From: an uncultured Lachnospiraceae bacterium | Lineage (GTDB): Bacteria > Bacillota > Clostridia > Lachnospirales > Lachnospiraceae | DNA: 64,000 bases | Assembly: GCA_946554445.1 (NCBI GenBank) | Contig: CAMNSD010000002.1 | Location: 124,001 to 188,000, forward strand | Direction of reading: 5' to 3' | Shown: positions 17,226 through 26,686 of the stretch, one piece after another | Position numbering within the stretch: the stretch's first letter is position 1 | Layout: every line of letters begins with the position of its first letter | Translations under genes and position numbers: made by a program | Notes under the pieces: model-generated | What the model was told of the DNA's origin: nothing | The model's input: only the letters and a program-made list of their open reading frames with translations | The model's database searches: none

Positions 17226-18125
17226 ATGAAAAAAATGAGAAAGTTTTTTCGTTATGAAAATGTCGGGTTATTGTTTGCACTGCCTGCTTTTTTTTATATG
17301 TTGATATTTGTGGGCTACCCGATTGTGAGTAATATTATTTTAAGTTTACAAAATGTTACGGTGAAAAATTTGGCGCACGGAGAGCGCCTGTTTGTGTTTT
17401 TGGACAATTATAAACAATTGCTTTCGGACGATGTTTTCTTGAAAGCGCTGGGGAATACGATAAAGTTTACCGTTGTGTGTCTGGTATTTCAATTTTTAAT
17501 TGGCTTTGCTCTGGCTTTGTTTTTGAATAAAAAGTTTTCTTTTGCGAAACCGGTCAGAGGGTTGTTAATGATTCCGTGGATGATTCCAATGACCGTTACG
17601 GCGTTGGTTTTTAAGCTTTTGTTTGCAGGCGACATGGGAATTGTAAATTATTTGTTGAAAAGTCTGGGATTGATTCAGGAAAACATAGATTGGCTGACGA
17701 ATCCCGATACGGCCATGTCGGTGGTGATTACGGCAAATGTATGGATTGGGATACCATTTAACACGATTTTGATTTCAACTGGCTTGACAACTATCCCACA
17801 GGAATTGTATGAAAGTGCGGCGATAGATGGGGCAGGGAAAATGCAGCAATTCTTTAAGATTACCCTGCCGCTGATGCGCTCAACCATTGAGTCTGTGCTT
17901 GTGCTGGGATTTATTTATACCTTTAAGGTTTATGATCTGGTGTATGTGCTGACAGGCGGCGGTCCGGTAAATTCTACGCATTTGCTATCTACATATTCCT
18001 ATAAGCAGTCGTTCGAGTTGTTTAATTATAGTATGGGATCGGCCATAGCAAATGTTCTTTTGGTGATTTTGTTGGGTGTAGGTTCGTTTTATCTGAAAAT
18101 AACAATGGATGGGGAGGAAAAATAA
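17226..18125 (+). CDS. Sugar ABC transporter permease (MalF/UgpA type), arabinoside operon
   Basis: A 299-residue six-helix permease with the EAA loop ELYESAAIDGAGKMQQFFKITLPL and the MalF/UgpA ending ANVLLVILLGVGSFYLK. GAGAGGAGG precedes the ATG. Its stop overlaps the ATG of the next permease (TAATG), showing translational coupling. With the binding lipoprotein at 22764 and GH127 enzyme at 24141 it likely imports an L-arabinofuranose-containing oligosaccharide. As in the first module, no ATPase is encoded nearby. Confidence 0.92.
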   Translation: MKKMRKFFRYENVGLLFALPAFFYMLIFVGYPIVSNIILSLQNVTVKNLAHGERLFVFLDNYKQLLSDDVFLKALGNTIKFTVVCLVFQFLIGFALALFLNKKFSFAKPVRGLLMIPWMIPMTVTALVFKLLFAGDMGIVNYLLKSLGLIQENIDWLTNPDTAMSVVITANVWIGIPFNTILISTGLTTIPQELYESAAIDGAGKMQQFFKITLPLMRSTIESVLVLGFIYTFKVYDLVYVLTGGGPVNSTHLLSTYSYKQSFELFNYSMGSAIANVLLVILLGVGSFYLKITMDGEEK

Positions 18126-18967
18126 TGGGAGAGAATATAAAGAGACGCACGAATGTTATTTTGTGCATTATTTCAGTGTTTGTATTGGGGATTCTGTTAT
18201 TTCCTGTTTTTTGGACATTTATAACGTCATTGAAGACAGAGCAGGAAATTTTCCAGGTTCCACCCACTTTTTATCCCCATGTGCTGAATACGAAATCGTA
18301 TGCGGCGCAGATAGAAACCGGTGATTTCAACATGTTTCGGTCATTTTTTAACAGCCTTATGATCTCTCTTGGGGCGATGGTCATTGCAGTAGTACTCGCG
18401 GTGCCGGCTTCCTATGCGATAGCCCGGTATAGATTCAGGGGGAGGAATGGGATGCTGCTTTGCTTTTTGGTGACACAGATGCTGCCGGTATCCGTACTTT
18501 TAACACCGATGTTCATTATGTTTCGTAATCTGCACTTATACAATAAATGGGGAGCTTCTATTTTGGCTGACGCCACGATCGGCATACCGTTTTCAATCCT
18601 GATATTAAAAAATTATTTTGCCTCTATACCAAAAGATTTAGAAGAAGCGGCGTGGGTTGACGGCTGCAATAAGTTCACAACATTTATGAGGATTTTAGTG
18701 CCGATAGCCAAACCGGGAATTATTGTATGTGCTATTTTCTCGTTCCTTTACGCGTGGGGTGATCTGGCGTATGGAATGACTTTTATTCTGGACCAGCAGA
18801 AGAGACCGATCACTGCGGGAATCTTTAATTTTATGGGACAATACGGAACAAGATGGAGTTATTTGACTGCTTTTGCGATTGTAACAATTATTCCAGTTAC
18901 TCTTATCTTTATCTTTATGCAGAAATATATTATTGCCGGAATGACGAGCGGCGCCGTGAAGGGGTAA
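18125..18967 (+). CDS. Sugar ABC transporter permease (MalG/UgpE type), arabinoside operon
   Basis: The 280-residue partner permease has six helices and the EAA loop DLEEAAWVDGCNKFTTFMRILVPIAKPG. The C-terminus QKYIIAGMTSGAVKG is typical of MalG/UgpE-type proteins. Its ATG overlaps the upstream TAA by one base, so the two permeases are made in equal amounts. The chemoreceptor gene begins four bases after its stop. Confidence 0.93.
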   Translation: MGENIKRRTNVILCIISVFVLGILLFPVFWTFITSLKTEQEIFQVPPTFYPHVLNTKSYAAQIETGDFNMFRSFFNSLMISLGAMVIAVVLAVPASYAIARYRFRGRNGMLLCFLVTQMLPVSVLLTPMFIMFRNLHLYNKWGASILADATIGIPFSILILKNYFASIPKDLEEAAWVDGCNKFTTFMRILVPIAKPGIIVCAIFSFLYAWGDLAYGMTFILDQQKRPITAGIFNFMGQYGTRWSYLTAFAIVTIIPVTLIFIFMQKYIIAGMTSGAVKG

Positions 18968-18970
18968 CAG

Positions 18971-20737
18971 ATGAAAAAGGTTAAGAGTCAAAAGAAAGTG
19001 AAGAAGAAAAATAAGAGGATAAAAAGTGTCAAGTTTAAGATTCTAATTCCTTTATTATTTCTCTCGATCGTAGGCATGATAGGAATCATGACCAGTTTTC
19101 AAGAACTGCGCTTGATGCAGGAGAGCAGTAACCGAGTTACGGACATCTATTTGGATAAGATTGTTATCATAGACGGTCTAAGCGAAGATTTTTTGAATAT
19201 GCAGAAGCTGCTGCTCCAACATTGTATGTCGGGTGATGATACAAAGTCAGATATTGAAGCACAGATGGAGGCTTCCAAACAGAACATAGAGGCTTTGCGG
19301 GCAGATTATGAGAATCTGGTTGATGAGGGGGAAGAGCAGAAACTTTATAACTCACTATGCAGTAAGATTCCAACTTATATCAGTACATATGATATGGCAG
19401 TTAAGATGAGTTCTGAAGGAAATACCGAGGGCGCTGTCAGGATGTGTAATGCGGATCTGACCAAAAAGTCAGATAAGATTTTTGCCCAGTTAGATGAAAT
19501 GAGTGGTATGAGTAACACGCTGATTCAGGAAGCGATTGCATCACAAAAGCGGCAGTACGAGGCGGCGGGGATGATCATAAAGGTGGTGACAGCTGCGATT
19601 GTTGTGGTATTTATCATGACGGTGTTGATTTGTCAGAAATCGATTGTCAATCCCCTGACATATGCGGAGAGGCAGCTGACAAAGATTATAGATGCAATTA
19701 TGCAGGGACAAGGTGATCTGACGCTGCGATTGGAAGTAAAAGGTAAAGATGAGATTGGGAAGCTGACAGAAGGAATAAATTTGTTTCTGCAAACCTTACA
19801 GGATTTGATGGGAAAAATTATTGAAAATTCCCACAGAATGGATGGTGTTGTGGAGAATGTGGCAGGTAATGTGAGGAATGCGAACTGTAATGCGGAAGAT
19901 ATTTCGGATATGATGAATCGGATATCAGGAACCATGCAGGAAATCGCAGACGGTTCTGTGCATTTATCAGCCAATGTTGAGGAAGTAAAAGAAGAAGTCT
20001 CTGCGATCAATAAAAAGTCGTCAGAATTGAATCTCTATTCGGGCGACATGCAGAGACAAGCGGAATTGATGGAGAGAAATTCGGTTAAGAGTAAAAATGA
20101 TACAGATGAGATTGTCAGTTCCATTACCAAATCAATAGAGGAAGCAATAGAAAACAGCCAGAGTGTGAAACAAGTGGATGAGTTGACCAGTGAAATATTA
20201 AATATATCAAGTCAAACAAATCTATTGGCGTTAAATGCTTCCATAGAAGCTGCCAGGGCCGGAGGAGCCGGAAAAGGATTTGCAGTAGTGGCGGATGAGA
20301 TCAGAAAGCTGGCAGATTCAACGAGAGAGACAGCGAATAACATTCAGAAGATTAATGAGATGGTTATTCAGGCGGTAAAGGATCTTGTGGACAATTAGAG
20401 CGTAATGATTGATTTTATGAACGATACGGTATTGCCGGACTATGAATCCTTTGCGGAAAATGGCCAGAGATATCGGGCCGATGCATTACATGTCAGTGAA
20501 CAGATGGGGGATTTTGTTTTTAAGACGGAGAAGTTAAATGAATTGATGCTTCAGATGAGTTCTTATATGGAAGAAATATCTGGAGATATAGGGCAGAGTA
20601 GTGGAGGGGTTTTACATACGGCGGAAAGTGTAGATGCTCTTGTGGAGGAAATGAGAAGTATAAACAGTGAGATGGAAATAAACAGACAGATTGTAATAGG
20701 TCTAAAAGGAGAAGCAGATCGCTTCCAGAAATTGTGA
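18971..20737 (+). pseudogene. Methyl-accepting chemotaxis protein interrupted by an in-frame TAG
   Basis: The reading frame codes for a transmembrane chemoreceptor: TM1 (about residues 24-43), four-helix-bundle-like ligand domain, TM2 (about 197-221), HAMP domain and the cytoplasmic signalling helix with the conserved hairpin tip ([17 protein letters not shown]). After KDLVDN a TAG at 20396-20398 stops translation at residue 475. The same frame continues without shift for 112 more codons as the expected descending helix (SVMIDFMNDTVLPDYESF) to the TGA at 20735-20737. The truncated product lacks half of the signalling hairpin and should not form a stable kinase-control unit. A downstream ATG at 20405 opens the remainder as a 110-residue fragment. 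Sequencing error, recent nonsense mutation or strain polymorphism are the alternatives. Confidence 0.85.
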
Positions 20738-20742
20738 GCGAT

Positions 20743-20777
20743 GAAAAAGAGATTGCATGGCGACAATCTCTTTTTTC
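20743..20777 (+). terminator. Rho-independent terminator after the chemoreceptor
   Basis: GAAAAAGAGATTG (20743-20755) pairs with CAATCTCTTTTTTC (20764-20777) over an eight-base loop, and the 3' arm itself supplies the T run. It separates the permease-chemoreceptor transcript from the kinase gene. Confidence 0.75.
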
Positions 20778-20890
20778 ATATTCAAAATAATAGAATTTAT
20801 ATGAACTAAATATTGTTAAATCTATTATTTTGCGATATGATTGTCTATAACAAGGAAAACTTGTTAATAAAATGGGTAAATGGTGAAAAT

Positions 20891-22660
20891 ATGAAAAAAG
20901 ACAGTCTTAAAGTGAAGCTTTTCAGGATATTTGTAATTACATTGGCAATACCGATTATTTTATTTGGTGCCTTTATGTCTTATAACACTTTGACAATGCT
21001 CCGTGAGAATACAAGAGATTTGATGAAGATTAATATGAAGCAAAAGAAAGATAACATCAGATTGGTGTTAGAGTCCTATGAGGACTTATTATATCAGGCT
21101 TATACGGATGATGAGATGGTCGTATGGATGGATAAGCTTAATGCAGAAAAAGATATCCCTGTTACAACAGGACAGATTAGGAGATATTTTCAGGGATTGC
21201 TGAATGCAAAAGACTATATCAGGGCCATTACGGTTATCAGTAAAAGCGGCAAAGTAATCACATATGATCAGTTAACGCCGGCTACCTACGAAAGTTCGTG
21301 GATCGGTAACTTTAGCCGAACGGGAGAAGAAATATATGAGGAGGTAAAGACAAGTAACCAGATGCACTTTTTTGCTACGGAATATGCCAGAAAGTTTGCC
21401 GGGGAAGATTATTATTTGTTCCATCTGGCACATCGGATTATTGATTATAAAAATTTGGACGAGGAGAAGGGAGTTATTATTATCAGCTTGGATGAAAAAC
21501 TCCTGAACGATGTATTGCAGATGGAAGAGGATGAATTGAGTTATACATTTTTAGTGAATGAGGAATACCAAATCATATCTGCGCTGGAGAAAGAAATGAT
21601 TGGCCAAAGGCTGGTCAGTGAAACGGACGATCCAGAAAAGCGGACGGAGATTTATAAGGAATATCTGTCGGACTATGTTGGGTATCATCCATTTTATATG
21701 TCTTTTGAGCAATATCACGATGAAGGGTATGGATGGGATGTTGTGAGCGTGGTGGACCAGAGTTCTTTTATCAGGGAGATTGCAAAGAAGATCGGACTGA
21801 TTATTTTAGTTGCGGTTGTACTGTTTCTAATGGACAGTATTCTCATTGTGAAACTATCCAATGAGTTAGCGGTTTCTGTGCAGCATGTCATTAACAAAAT
21901 GCAGGAGACAGAAAAAGGAGACTTATCGGTCAGAATACCAATAGAGGAGAAAATGCCGTTAGAAATAGAAAAGATAGCGGGCCAGTTTAACGGAACGATA
22001 GAGAGACTGGGATTGGCAATAGAAAGGCAGAAAATAGCGGAAATTAGAGCAATGGAAGCGCAGATCAATCCACATTTTTTATATAATACGTTGGATACCA
22101 TTAACTGGATGGCAATAGAAAAAGAAGAGTACGATATTAATAACGCCATTAATTCCCTTGCCCACATTTTGAGATATGCCATTTCAGACTTCGGGGAAAC
22201 TGTTTTGATGCGGGATGAAATAAACTGGCTGAAACAATATGCCTTTTTACAACAATATCGTTTCAAAAATAAATTTGTATATAGAATAGATGCTGAGGAG
22301 GATGTTTTGGATTATAGGATACACAAACTGTTGTTTCAGCCTTTCGTGGAAAATGCTATTATTCATGGATTTGAAAAGAAACAGCAGCAGTATTTGCTGG
22401 AAGTAACGGTACGGGCGCAAGACAATGGCGTAAAAATAATCATTTGCGATAACGGAAAGGGGATGGAGCCGGAAATTGTGGAACAGATCAATAATGGTTC
22501 CCGTATAGGAAGCAGGGAAAAAGAGCATATTGGGATAGATAATGCGATTGGCAGGCTTCATATGTATTGTAAGGCACAGGAAAAAATTTATATAAGAAGT
22601 GAAATAGATAAAGGAACCAAAATTGAGATATGGTTTCCGATTCACCAGGAATCTGGCTGA
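20891..22660 (+). CDS. YesM-type sensor histidine kinase
   Basis: The 589-residue kinase has TM1 near the N-terminus, an extracellular sensing domain of roughly 270 residues, TM2 (KIGLIILVAVVLFLMDSILIV), HAMP (QHVINKMQETEKGDLSVRIPI) and a His_kinase/HATPase pair. The phosphoacceptor His395 lies in AQINPHFLYNTLDTINWMA, with the N box FQPFVENAIIHGFE and G box DNGKGM. It should phosphorylate the YesN-type regulator at 15603 in response to an extracellular sugar. The ATG at 20891 directly precedes the first basic/hydrophobic stretch; its ribosome binding site is weak (GGTGAAAAT), and an upstream ATG at 20813 is less plausible. Confidence 0.92.
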   Translation: MKKDSLKVKLFRIFVITLAIPIILFGAFMSYNTLTMLRENTRDLMKINMKQKKDNIRLVLESYEDLLYQAYTDDEMVVWMDKLNAEKDIPVTTGQIRRYFQGLLNAKDYIRAITVISKSGKVITYDQLTPATYESSWIGNFSRTGEEIYEEVKTSNQMHFFATEYARKFAGEDYYLFHLAHRIIDYKNLDEEKGVIIISLDEKLLNDVLQMEEDELSYTFLVNEEYQIISALEKEMIGQRLVSETDDPEKRTEIYKEYLSDYVGYHPFYMSFEQYHDEGYGWDVVSVVDQSSFIREIAKKIGLIILVAVVLFLMDSILIVKLSNELAVSVQHVINKMQETEKGDLSVRIPIEEKMPLEIEKIAGQFNGTIERLGLAIERQKIAEIRAMEAQINPHFLYNTLDTINWMAIEKEEYDINNAINSLAHILRYAISDFGETVLMRDEINWLKQYAFLQQYRFKNKFVYRIDAEEDVLDYRIHKLLFQPFVENAIIHGFEKKQQQYLLEVTVRAQDNGVKIIICDNGKGMEPEIVEQINNGSRIGSREKEHIGIDNAIGRLHMYCKAQEKIYIRSEIDKGTKIEIWFPIHQESG

Positions 22661-22763
22661 TGTCAGATTAGTTTATTCACCCTTTTTATAGATTTTTGGT
22701 GTTTTTCAAAATAGAGGGCGTTTATATAATAAATTTATCAAAACATAGAAGGAGGAATGTAAT

Positions 22764-24071
22764 ATGAAAAAGAAAAAAATACTTTCCCTGATTATGGCAG
22801 TGTGCATGACAGGTATGTTATTTGCAGGGTGTGGAGCAGGTTCTGAACAGGGAACGGCTGCAAGTACAGAGAAAAATGAGACGGCAGCAGCACCAACCCA
22901 GACAGATAACTCCGCAGCTGAGGAAGTGAAGGCGGATACATCCGAGACTTCCGCGGAAGGGACTGTAACAATCTGGTATTATTGGGAAACAGAAGGGCAC
23001 CAGGAAGCCTTAAACCATATTATTGAAGAGTTTAATGGTTCCCAGAGCGGTCTTACCGTGGAAGCAAAGTATGTGCCTTTTGCAGATTTCAAGAAACAGC
23101 TGTCGATTGGCGCATCCGCGTCTGAATTGCCGGATCTGGTTATTTTGGACAATCCCGATCATGCATCCTATGCGGCAATGGGAATTTTTGCAGATCTGAC
23201 AGGACGGTTTGACGTAAGCACATATTATGACGGTCCCGTTAACTCCTGTACCTTAGATGGGAAACTGTATGGCGTACCTTTCGGAAGTAATGATTTATTG
23301 CTGTTTTACAATAAGGACATGCTGGAGGCAGCAAATTGCGAAGTGCCCACTAACTGGGATGAACTCCTTGCAACCGCACAGGCATGTACAACGGATAGTG
23401 TATCCGGATTTGCTCATTGTGCTTTACAGAACGAAGAGGGAACCTTTAACTTCCTTCCTTGGGTTTGGTCAACTGGGGCAACTTCATATGAGATCAATTC
23501 CGAGGGTGGTATCAAGGCTTTAACCTTTGTACAGGATCTGGTAAATTCAGGTGCAATGACGAAAGAGGCTATCAACTGGACACAGGGAGATACCATGCAT
23601 CAGTTTATAGCAGGGAACCTTGCGATGATGATCAACGGTACATGGCAGATTCCTACCATGCGGGCGGATGCACCCGATGTTAATTGGGGCGTGGCACCGA
23701 TTCCGGCTGATGTGCAGCCAGTATCCGGTCTTGGCGGCGAAAACTATGCGGTTATCGCCGGTGGCAATGAGGAAGGTGCCATCAAGTTCCTTGAGTATGC
23801 CGTGAGCGGTGATACCTGCCTTTACATGATGCAGCAGATGGGCTATATTTCATCTGATTCTACCATTGCAGAAGGACAGTTCGAAGGCGATGAAGTTTAT
23901 CAGGTATTTGTAGACCAGATGAAGTATGCGCAGGCAAGAGGTCCGTTACCGGAGTGGCCGGAGATTTCAGATGCTATTTCCCTGGCGTTCAATAAAGTCA
24001 TAACCGGTGACAGTGATCCGGTACAGGCGGCGGAGGAAGCGCAGAAAACGATTGACAGTATTATTAAATAA
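22764..24071 (+). CDS. Extracellular sugar-binding lipoprotein, arabinoside ABC transporter
   Basis: A 435-residue family 1 solute-binding protein with a signal peptide and lipobox (LFAGC, Cys at about residue 23), then a Thr/Glu/Ala-rich linker of about 50 residues and the binding domain (VTIWYYWETEGHQEALNHIIEEFN). Size and pattern match UgpB/MalE-type proteins that work with MalF/MalG-type permeases, here at 17226 and 18125. AAGGAGG precedes the ATG. A TATAAT at 22725-22730 without a good -35 suggests an activator-dependent promoter, fitting control by the YesN regulator. The gene is followed by a hairpin and then GH127. Confidence 0.9.
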   Translation: MKKKKILSLIMAVCMTGMLFAGCGAGSEQGTAASTEKNETAAAPTQTDNSAAEEVKADTSETSAEGTVTIWYYWETEGHQEALNHIIEEFNGSQSGLTVEAKYVPFADFKKQLSIGASASELPDLVILDNPDHASYAAMGIFADLTGRFDVSTYYDGPVNSCTLDGKLYGVPFGSNDLLLFYNKDMLEAANCEVPTNWDELLATAQACTTDSVSGFAHCALQNEEGTFNFLPWVWSTGATSYEINSEGGIKALTFVQDLVNSGAMTKEAINWTQGDTMHQFIAGNLAMMINGTWQIPTMRADAPDVNWGVAPIPADVQPVSGLGGENYAVIAGGNEEGAIKFLEYAVSGDTCLYMMQQMGYISSDSTIAEGQFEGDEVYQVFVDQMKYAQARGPLPEWPEISDAISLAFNKVITGDSDPVQAAEEAQKTIDSIIK

Positions 24072-24081
24072 TTTGTAGGGT

Positions 24082-24120
24082 AAATCAGCACCGCCGGCCT
24101 AACCAGTGGTGCTGATTTTT
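24082..24120 (+). terminator. Hairpin between binding protein and GH127 gene
   Basis: AAATCAGCACC (24082-24092) pairs with GGTGCTGATTT (24108-24118), followed by TTT. Such an intra-operon terminator would let most transcripts end after the abundant binding protein and a fraction read into the hydrolase gene. Confidence 0.7.
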
Positions 24121-24140
24121 GTATAGAAGGAGCGGATAGA

Positions 24141-26093
24141 ATGACGACAAGAATAACGGATCAATTTTGGGGCAGATATCGTTCCATTGTAAAAAATGAT
24201 ATGTTACCGTACCAGTGGGACGTATTAAACGATAGGGCGGACATTAATATAGAAAGGGAACGAAACGACAATAGCATTCCCAATGAAAAGAGCCATGCCA
24301 TAGCAAATTTTAAAATTGCAGCGGGGCGAGAAACGGGACATCATTATGGATGGGTATTTCAAGACAGTGATGTCTATAAATGGCTGGAGGCCGTGGCATA
24401 TACGTTAAAAGATGATCCCGATAATAAGTTAAGGGAAATTGCGGATGGGGTTGTTGATCTGATAGGGGAGGCCCAGGAGGAAGATGGTTATTTAGGGACA
24501 TATTTCTCCATTGAGGCGCCGGAGAGAAAATTCATGCGGCTTTCGGAGAGCCATGAATTATATTGTGCAGGCCATTTTCTGGAAGCGGCCGTTGCCTATT
24601 ACGACGCCACCGGTAATCAAAAAGTGATAGAGATAGCGCGAAGACTGGCAGATTGTATAGACAGGCACTTTGGCAGGGAACAGGGAAAGATACAAGGCTG
24701 CGATGGACATGAAGAGATTGAAATTGGCTTGATGAGATTATATCATCTGACAAAAGAAGAACGATATTTAAATTTGAGCAGATTTTTCTTATATGTGAGA
24801 GGTGAAGACAGCAGCTTTTTTGAAAAACAGAAACAAAAAGATATCAATAAGAATCCTTTGATTCAAGGACTGGACAAGTTTCCTCTGTCATACTGTCAAA
24901 TTCATGAACCGCTGTTGGAGCAGAATACGGCGGAAGGCCATGCTGTCCGGTTGGTCTATCTGTGTACTGCAATGGCAGATGCAGCGCAGGCCTCCCATGA
25001 TGAGAAACTGTTGAATGCTTGCAAGAAAATATGGAGAAATATTGTTGACAAGAGAATGTATGTGACAGGCGGCATCGGCTCAACAGTCATAGGAGAGTCC
25101 TTTACATTTGATTATGATTTGCCCAATGATACTATGTATTGCGAGACTTGCGCATCAGTGGGATTAATTTTCTTCGCCTATCAGATGCTAAAGAATGAAA
25201 TATGCGGAGAGTATGGAGATGTCTTGGAAAGAGCATTATATAATTCCGCTTTGGCAGGAATGGCATTAGATGGAAAGCATTTTTTCTATGTCAATCCGTT
25301 GGAGGTAAAGCCTGAAAGTTCCCAAAAGGATCCGGGGAAGAGCCATGTCAAACCCGTTCGCCCAGAGTGGCTGGGGTGTGCATGCTGCCCGCCTAACCTG
25401 GCCAGATTATTGGCTTCCCTGCACAATTATATATATTTACAAAAGGAGAATATGGTCTGCTCCATTCTGTTTATGAATTGCGAGAGCGAATTTGATATGA
25501 CGAAGGGAAAGCTGCGAATCAGGCAGGAAACGGAATATCCCTATGGCGGTACTGTTAAATTTTATTTAGATCAAGATTGTAAAGAAGAATTGGGATTTGC
25601 CATTCGTATTCCGGGCTGGGCAGATCAGTTTACAGTAAAGTTAAATGGTCAGATTGTAGAACCAAAGAAAGAGAAGGGATATATTTATTTTTACAAGTGC
25701 TTTACCAATGATGTGATAGAGATGACTTTTGAGATGAAAGTTGAACTGTGGGCGGCACATCCGATGGTTCGTGCAGACGTTGGAAAAGCAGCGGTTTCCA
25801 GAGGACCGTTTATTTATTGCGTGGAGAGTGTTGACAATGGAGAGAATCTTCATCTGCTTAAAATGGATAAGCGGACAGAGTTTCAATATGACTACGAAGA
25901 GGAAACCTTGGGCGGAATAGGTGTCATAAGGGCCTCCGGATACAGACAGTGTCAAAAGGAAGAATCGGAATCCTTATATTATAAAATGAGAAAGGATATT
26001 GATTTGATAGAGACACAAATAAAACTTATTCCGTATTATGCCTGGGCAAACAGGGGTGTCAACGAAATGCAGGTGTGGGTAAGATATAATTGA
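24141..26093 (+). CDS. GH127 beta-L-arabinofuranosidase
   Basis: A 650-residue GH127 (formerly DUF1680) enzyme that removes terminal beta-L-arabinofuranose. The family's zinc/nucleophile set is visible: Glu335 and Cys337 in CETCASVG, and Cys415-Cys416 in CACCPPNLARLLAS. By analogy with the characterised Bifidobacterium enzyme HypBA1, the first Cys of the CC pair is the nucleophile. It has an (alpha/alpha)6 barrel followed by beta-sandwich regions. No signal peptide is present, so it acts on imported oligosaccharides. The start has AAGGAGC upstream. It is the only hydrolase of this module and therefore the best clue to the transporter's cargo (hydroxyproline-linked or pectic arabinofuranosides). 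Confidence 0.93.
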   Translation: MTTRITDQFWGRYRSIVKNDMLPYQWDVLNDRADINIERERNDNSIPNEKSHAIANFKIAAGRETGHHYGWVFQDSDVYKWLEAVAYTLKDDPDNKLREIADGVVDLIGEAQEEDGYLGTYFSIEAPERKFMRLSESHELYCAGHFLEAAVAYYDATGNQKVIEIARRLADCIDRHFGREQGKIQGCDGHEEIEIGLMRLYHLTKEERYLNLSRFFLYVRGEDSSFFEKQKQKDINKNPLIQGLDKFPLSYCQIHEPLLEQNTAEGHAVRLVYLCTAMADAAQASHDEKLLNACKKIWRNIVDKRMYVTGGIGSTVIGESFTFDYDLPNDTMYCETCASVGLIFFAYQMLKNEICGEYGDVLERALYNSALAGMALDGKHFFYVNPLEVKPESSQKDPGKSHVKPVRPEWLGCACCPPNLARLLASLHNYIYLQKENMVCSILFMNCESEFDMTKGKLRIRQETEYPYGGTVKFYLDQDCKEELGFAIRIPGWADQFTVKLNGQIVEPKKEKGYIYFYKCFTNDVIEMTFEMKVELWAAHPMVRADVGKAAVSRGPFIYCVESVDNGENLHLLKMDKRTEFQYDYEEETLGGIGVIRASGYRQCQKEESESLYYKMRKDIDLIETQIKLIPYYAWANRGVNEMQVWVRYN

Positions 26094-26095
26094 TG

Positions 26096-26153
26096 GGGGC
26101 CGGCTGTGAAGCCGGTCCTGTTCAAATTTTGCTTTTTCGTATTCTTCCACGGA
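26096..26153 (-). pseudogene. Relic of an Rpn/PD-(D/E)XK element end
   Basis: This stretch is a collapsed copy of the 3' end of the Rpn-like gene at 14241. The hairpin GGGCCGGCTGTGAAGCCGGTCC plus TGTTCAAATTT matches 14189-14222, then jumps directly to a match of 14303-14330, where the reverse strand reads the same SVEEYE(K/R)AK codons. About 80 bp between are deleted and the rest of the gene is absent. The hairpin now lies three bases after the GH127 stop and may serve as its terminator. Confidence 0.75.
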
Positions 26154-26292
26154 AATCTACACTCGTATTTAATAATATGTAGGCAGCTATTTTTATTGAC
26201 AGCTTTTGCATAGTTATCATGACAAATAGTTTTGTTCGTTGTATGATAGTAATATAGACAATAAAAATGAAAAGCGGAGTATGCATATAGAA

Positions 26293-26634
26293 ATGGAAGA
26301 GGGAAAAGTAATCTTAAAAAAGAAAGTCATCAGGGAAAGTGATGAATCGGAAAATATAAAAAACGATACGTCTTCGCAGTCTCAGATCCCGGAAGATGTC
26401 AATATGTTGGTAACAGGATTGCTTCATAAGAACGGCAAGTCCTTTGTGCGGGTTTCTTTTCTGCGCGGCAAGGACTGGGCAGAGGGCATTGTGCCGGATG
26501 CAAAGATTGAGAAATCAGAGGGTTTTACAGAAGAAGAAGTCAGCAAACTGGAAGCTTATCTTTTGGAGCAAAAAGTTATGATTATGGATCAGGCGAAGAG
26601 GGTTAATCCGCTCAGGAATATGTTTGGCATGTAG
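26293..26634 (+). CDS. Small hypothetical protein
   Basis: The 113-residue product is hydrophilic with a Lys/Glu-rich N-terminus (EEGKVILKKKVIRESDESE), a central GLLHKNGKSFVRVSFLRGKDWAEG stretch and a helical C-terminus. I recognise no domain. The start is uncertain: ATGs occur at 26239, 26281 and 26293, and CGGAG at 26275-26279 is one base before the second and 13 before the third. It lies 52 bases upstream of the MgtC-like gene on the same strand and may be cotranscribed with it. Confidence 0.55.
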   Translation: MEEGKVILKKKVIRESDESENIKNDTSSQSQIPEDVNMLVTGLLHKNGKSFVRVSFLRGKDWAEGIVPDAKIEKSEGFTEEEVSKLEAYLLEQKVMIMDQAKRVNPLRNMFGM

Positions 26635-26686
26635 TAAAGACAGCCGGAGCAAATAACAGCTGACGAGAAAGGACAGGGAGGACAAG

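Noticed and set aside
20396-20398. TAG in the chemoreceptor as a pyrrolysine or programmed readthrough codon
   Set aside because: No readthrough signal is seen and chemoreceptors do not use pyrrolysine; a nonsense mutation is simpler.
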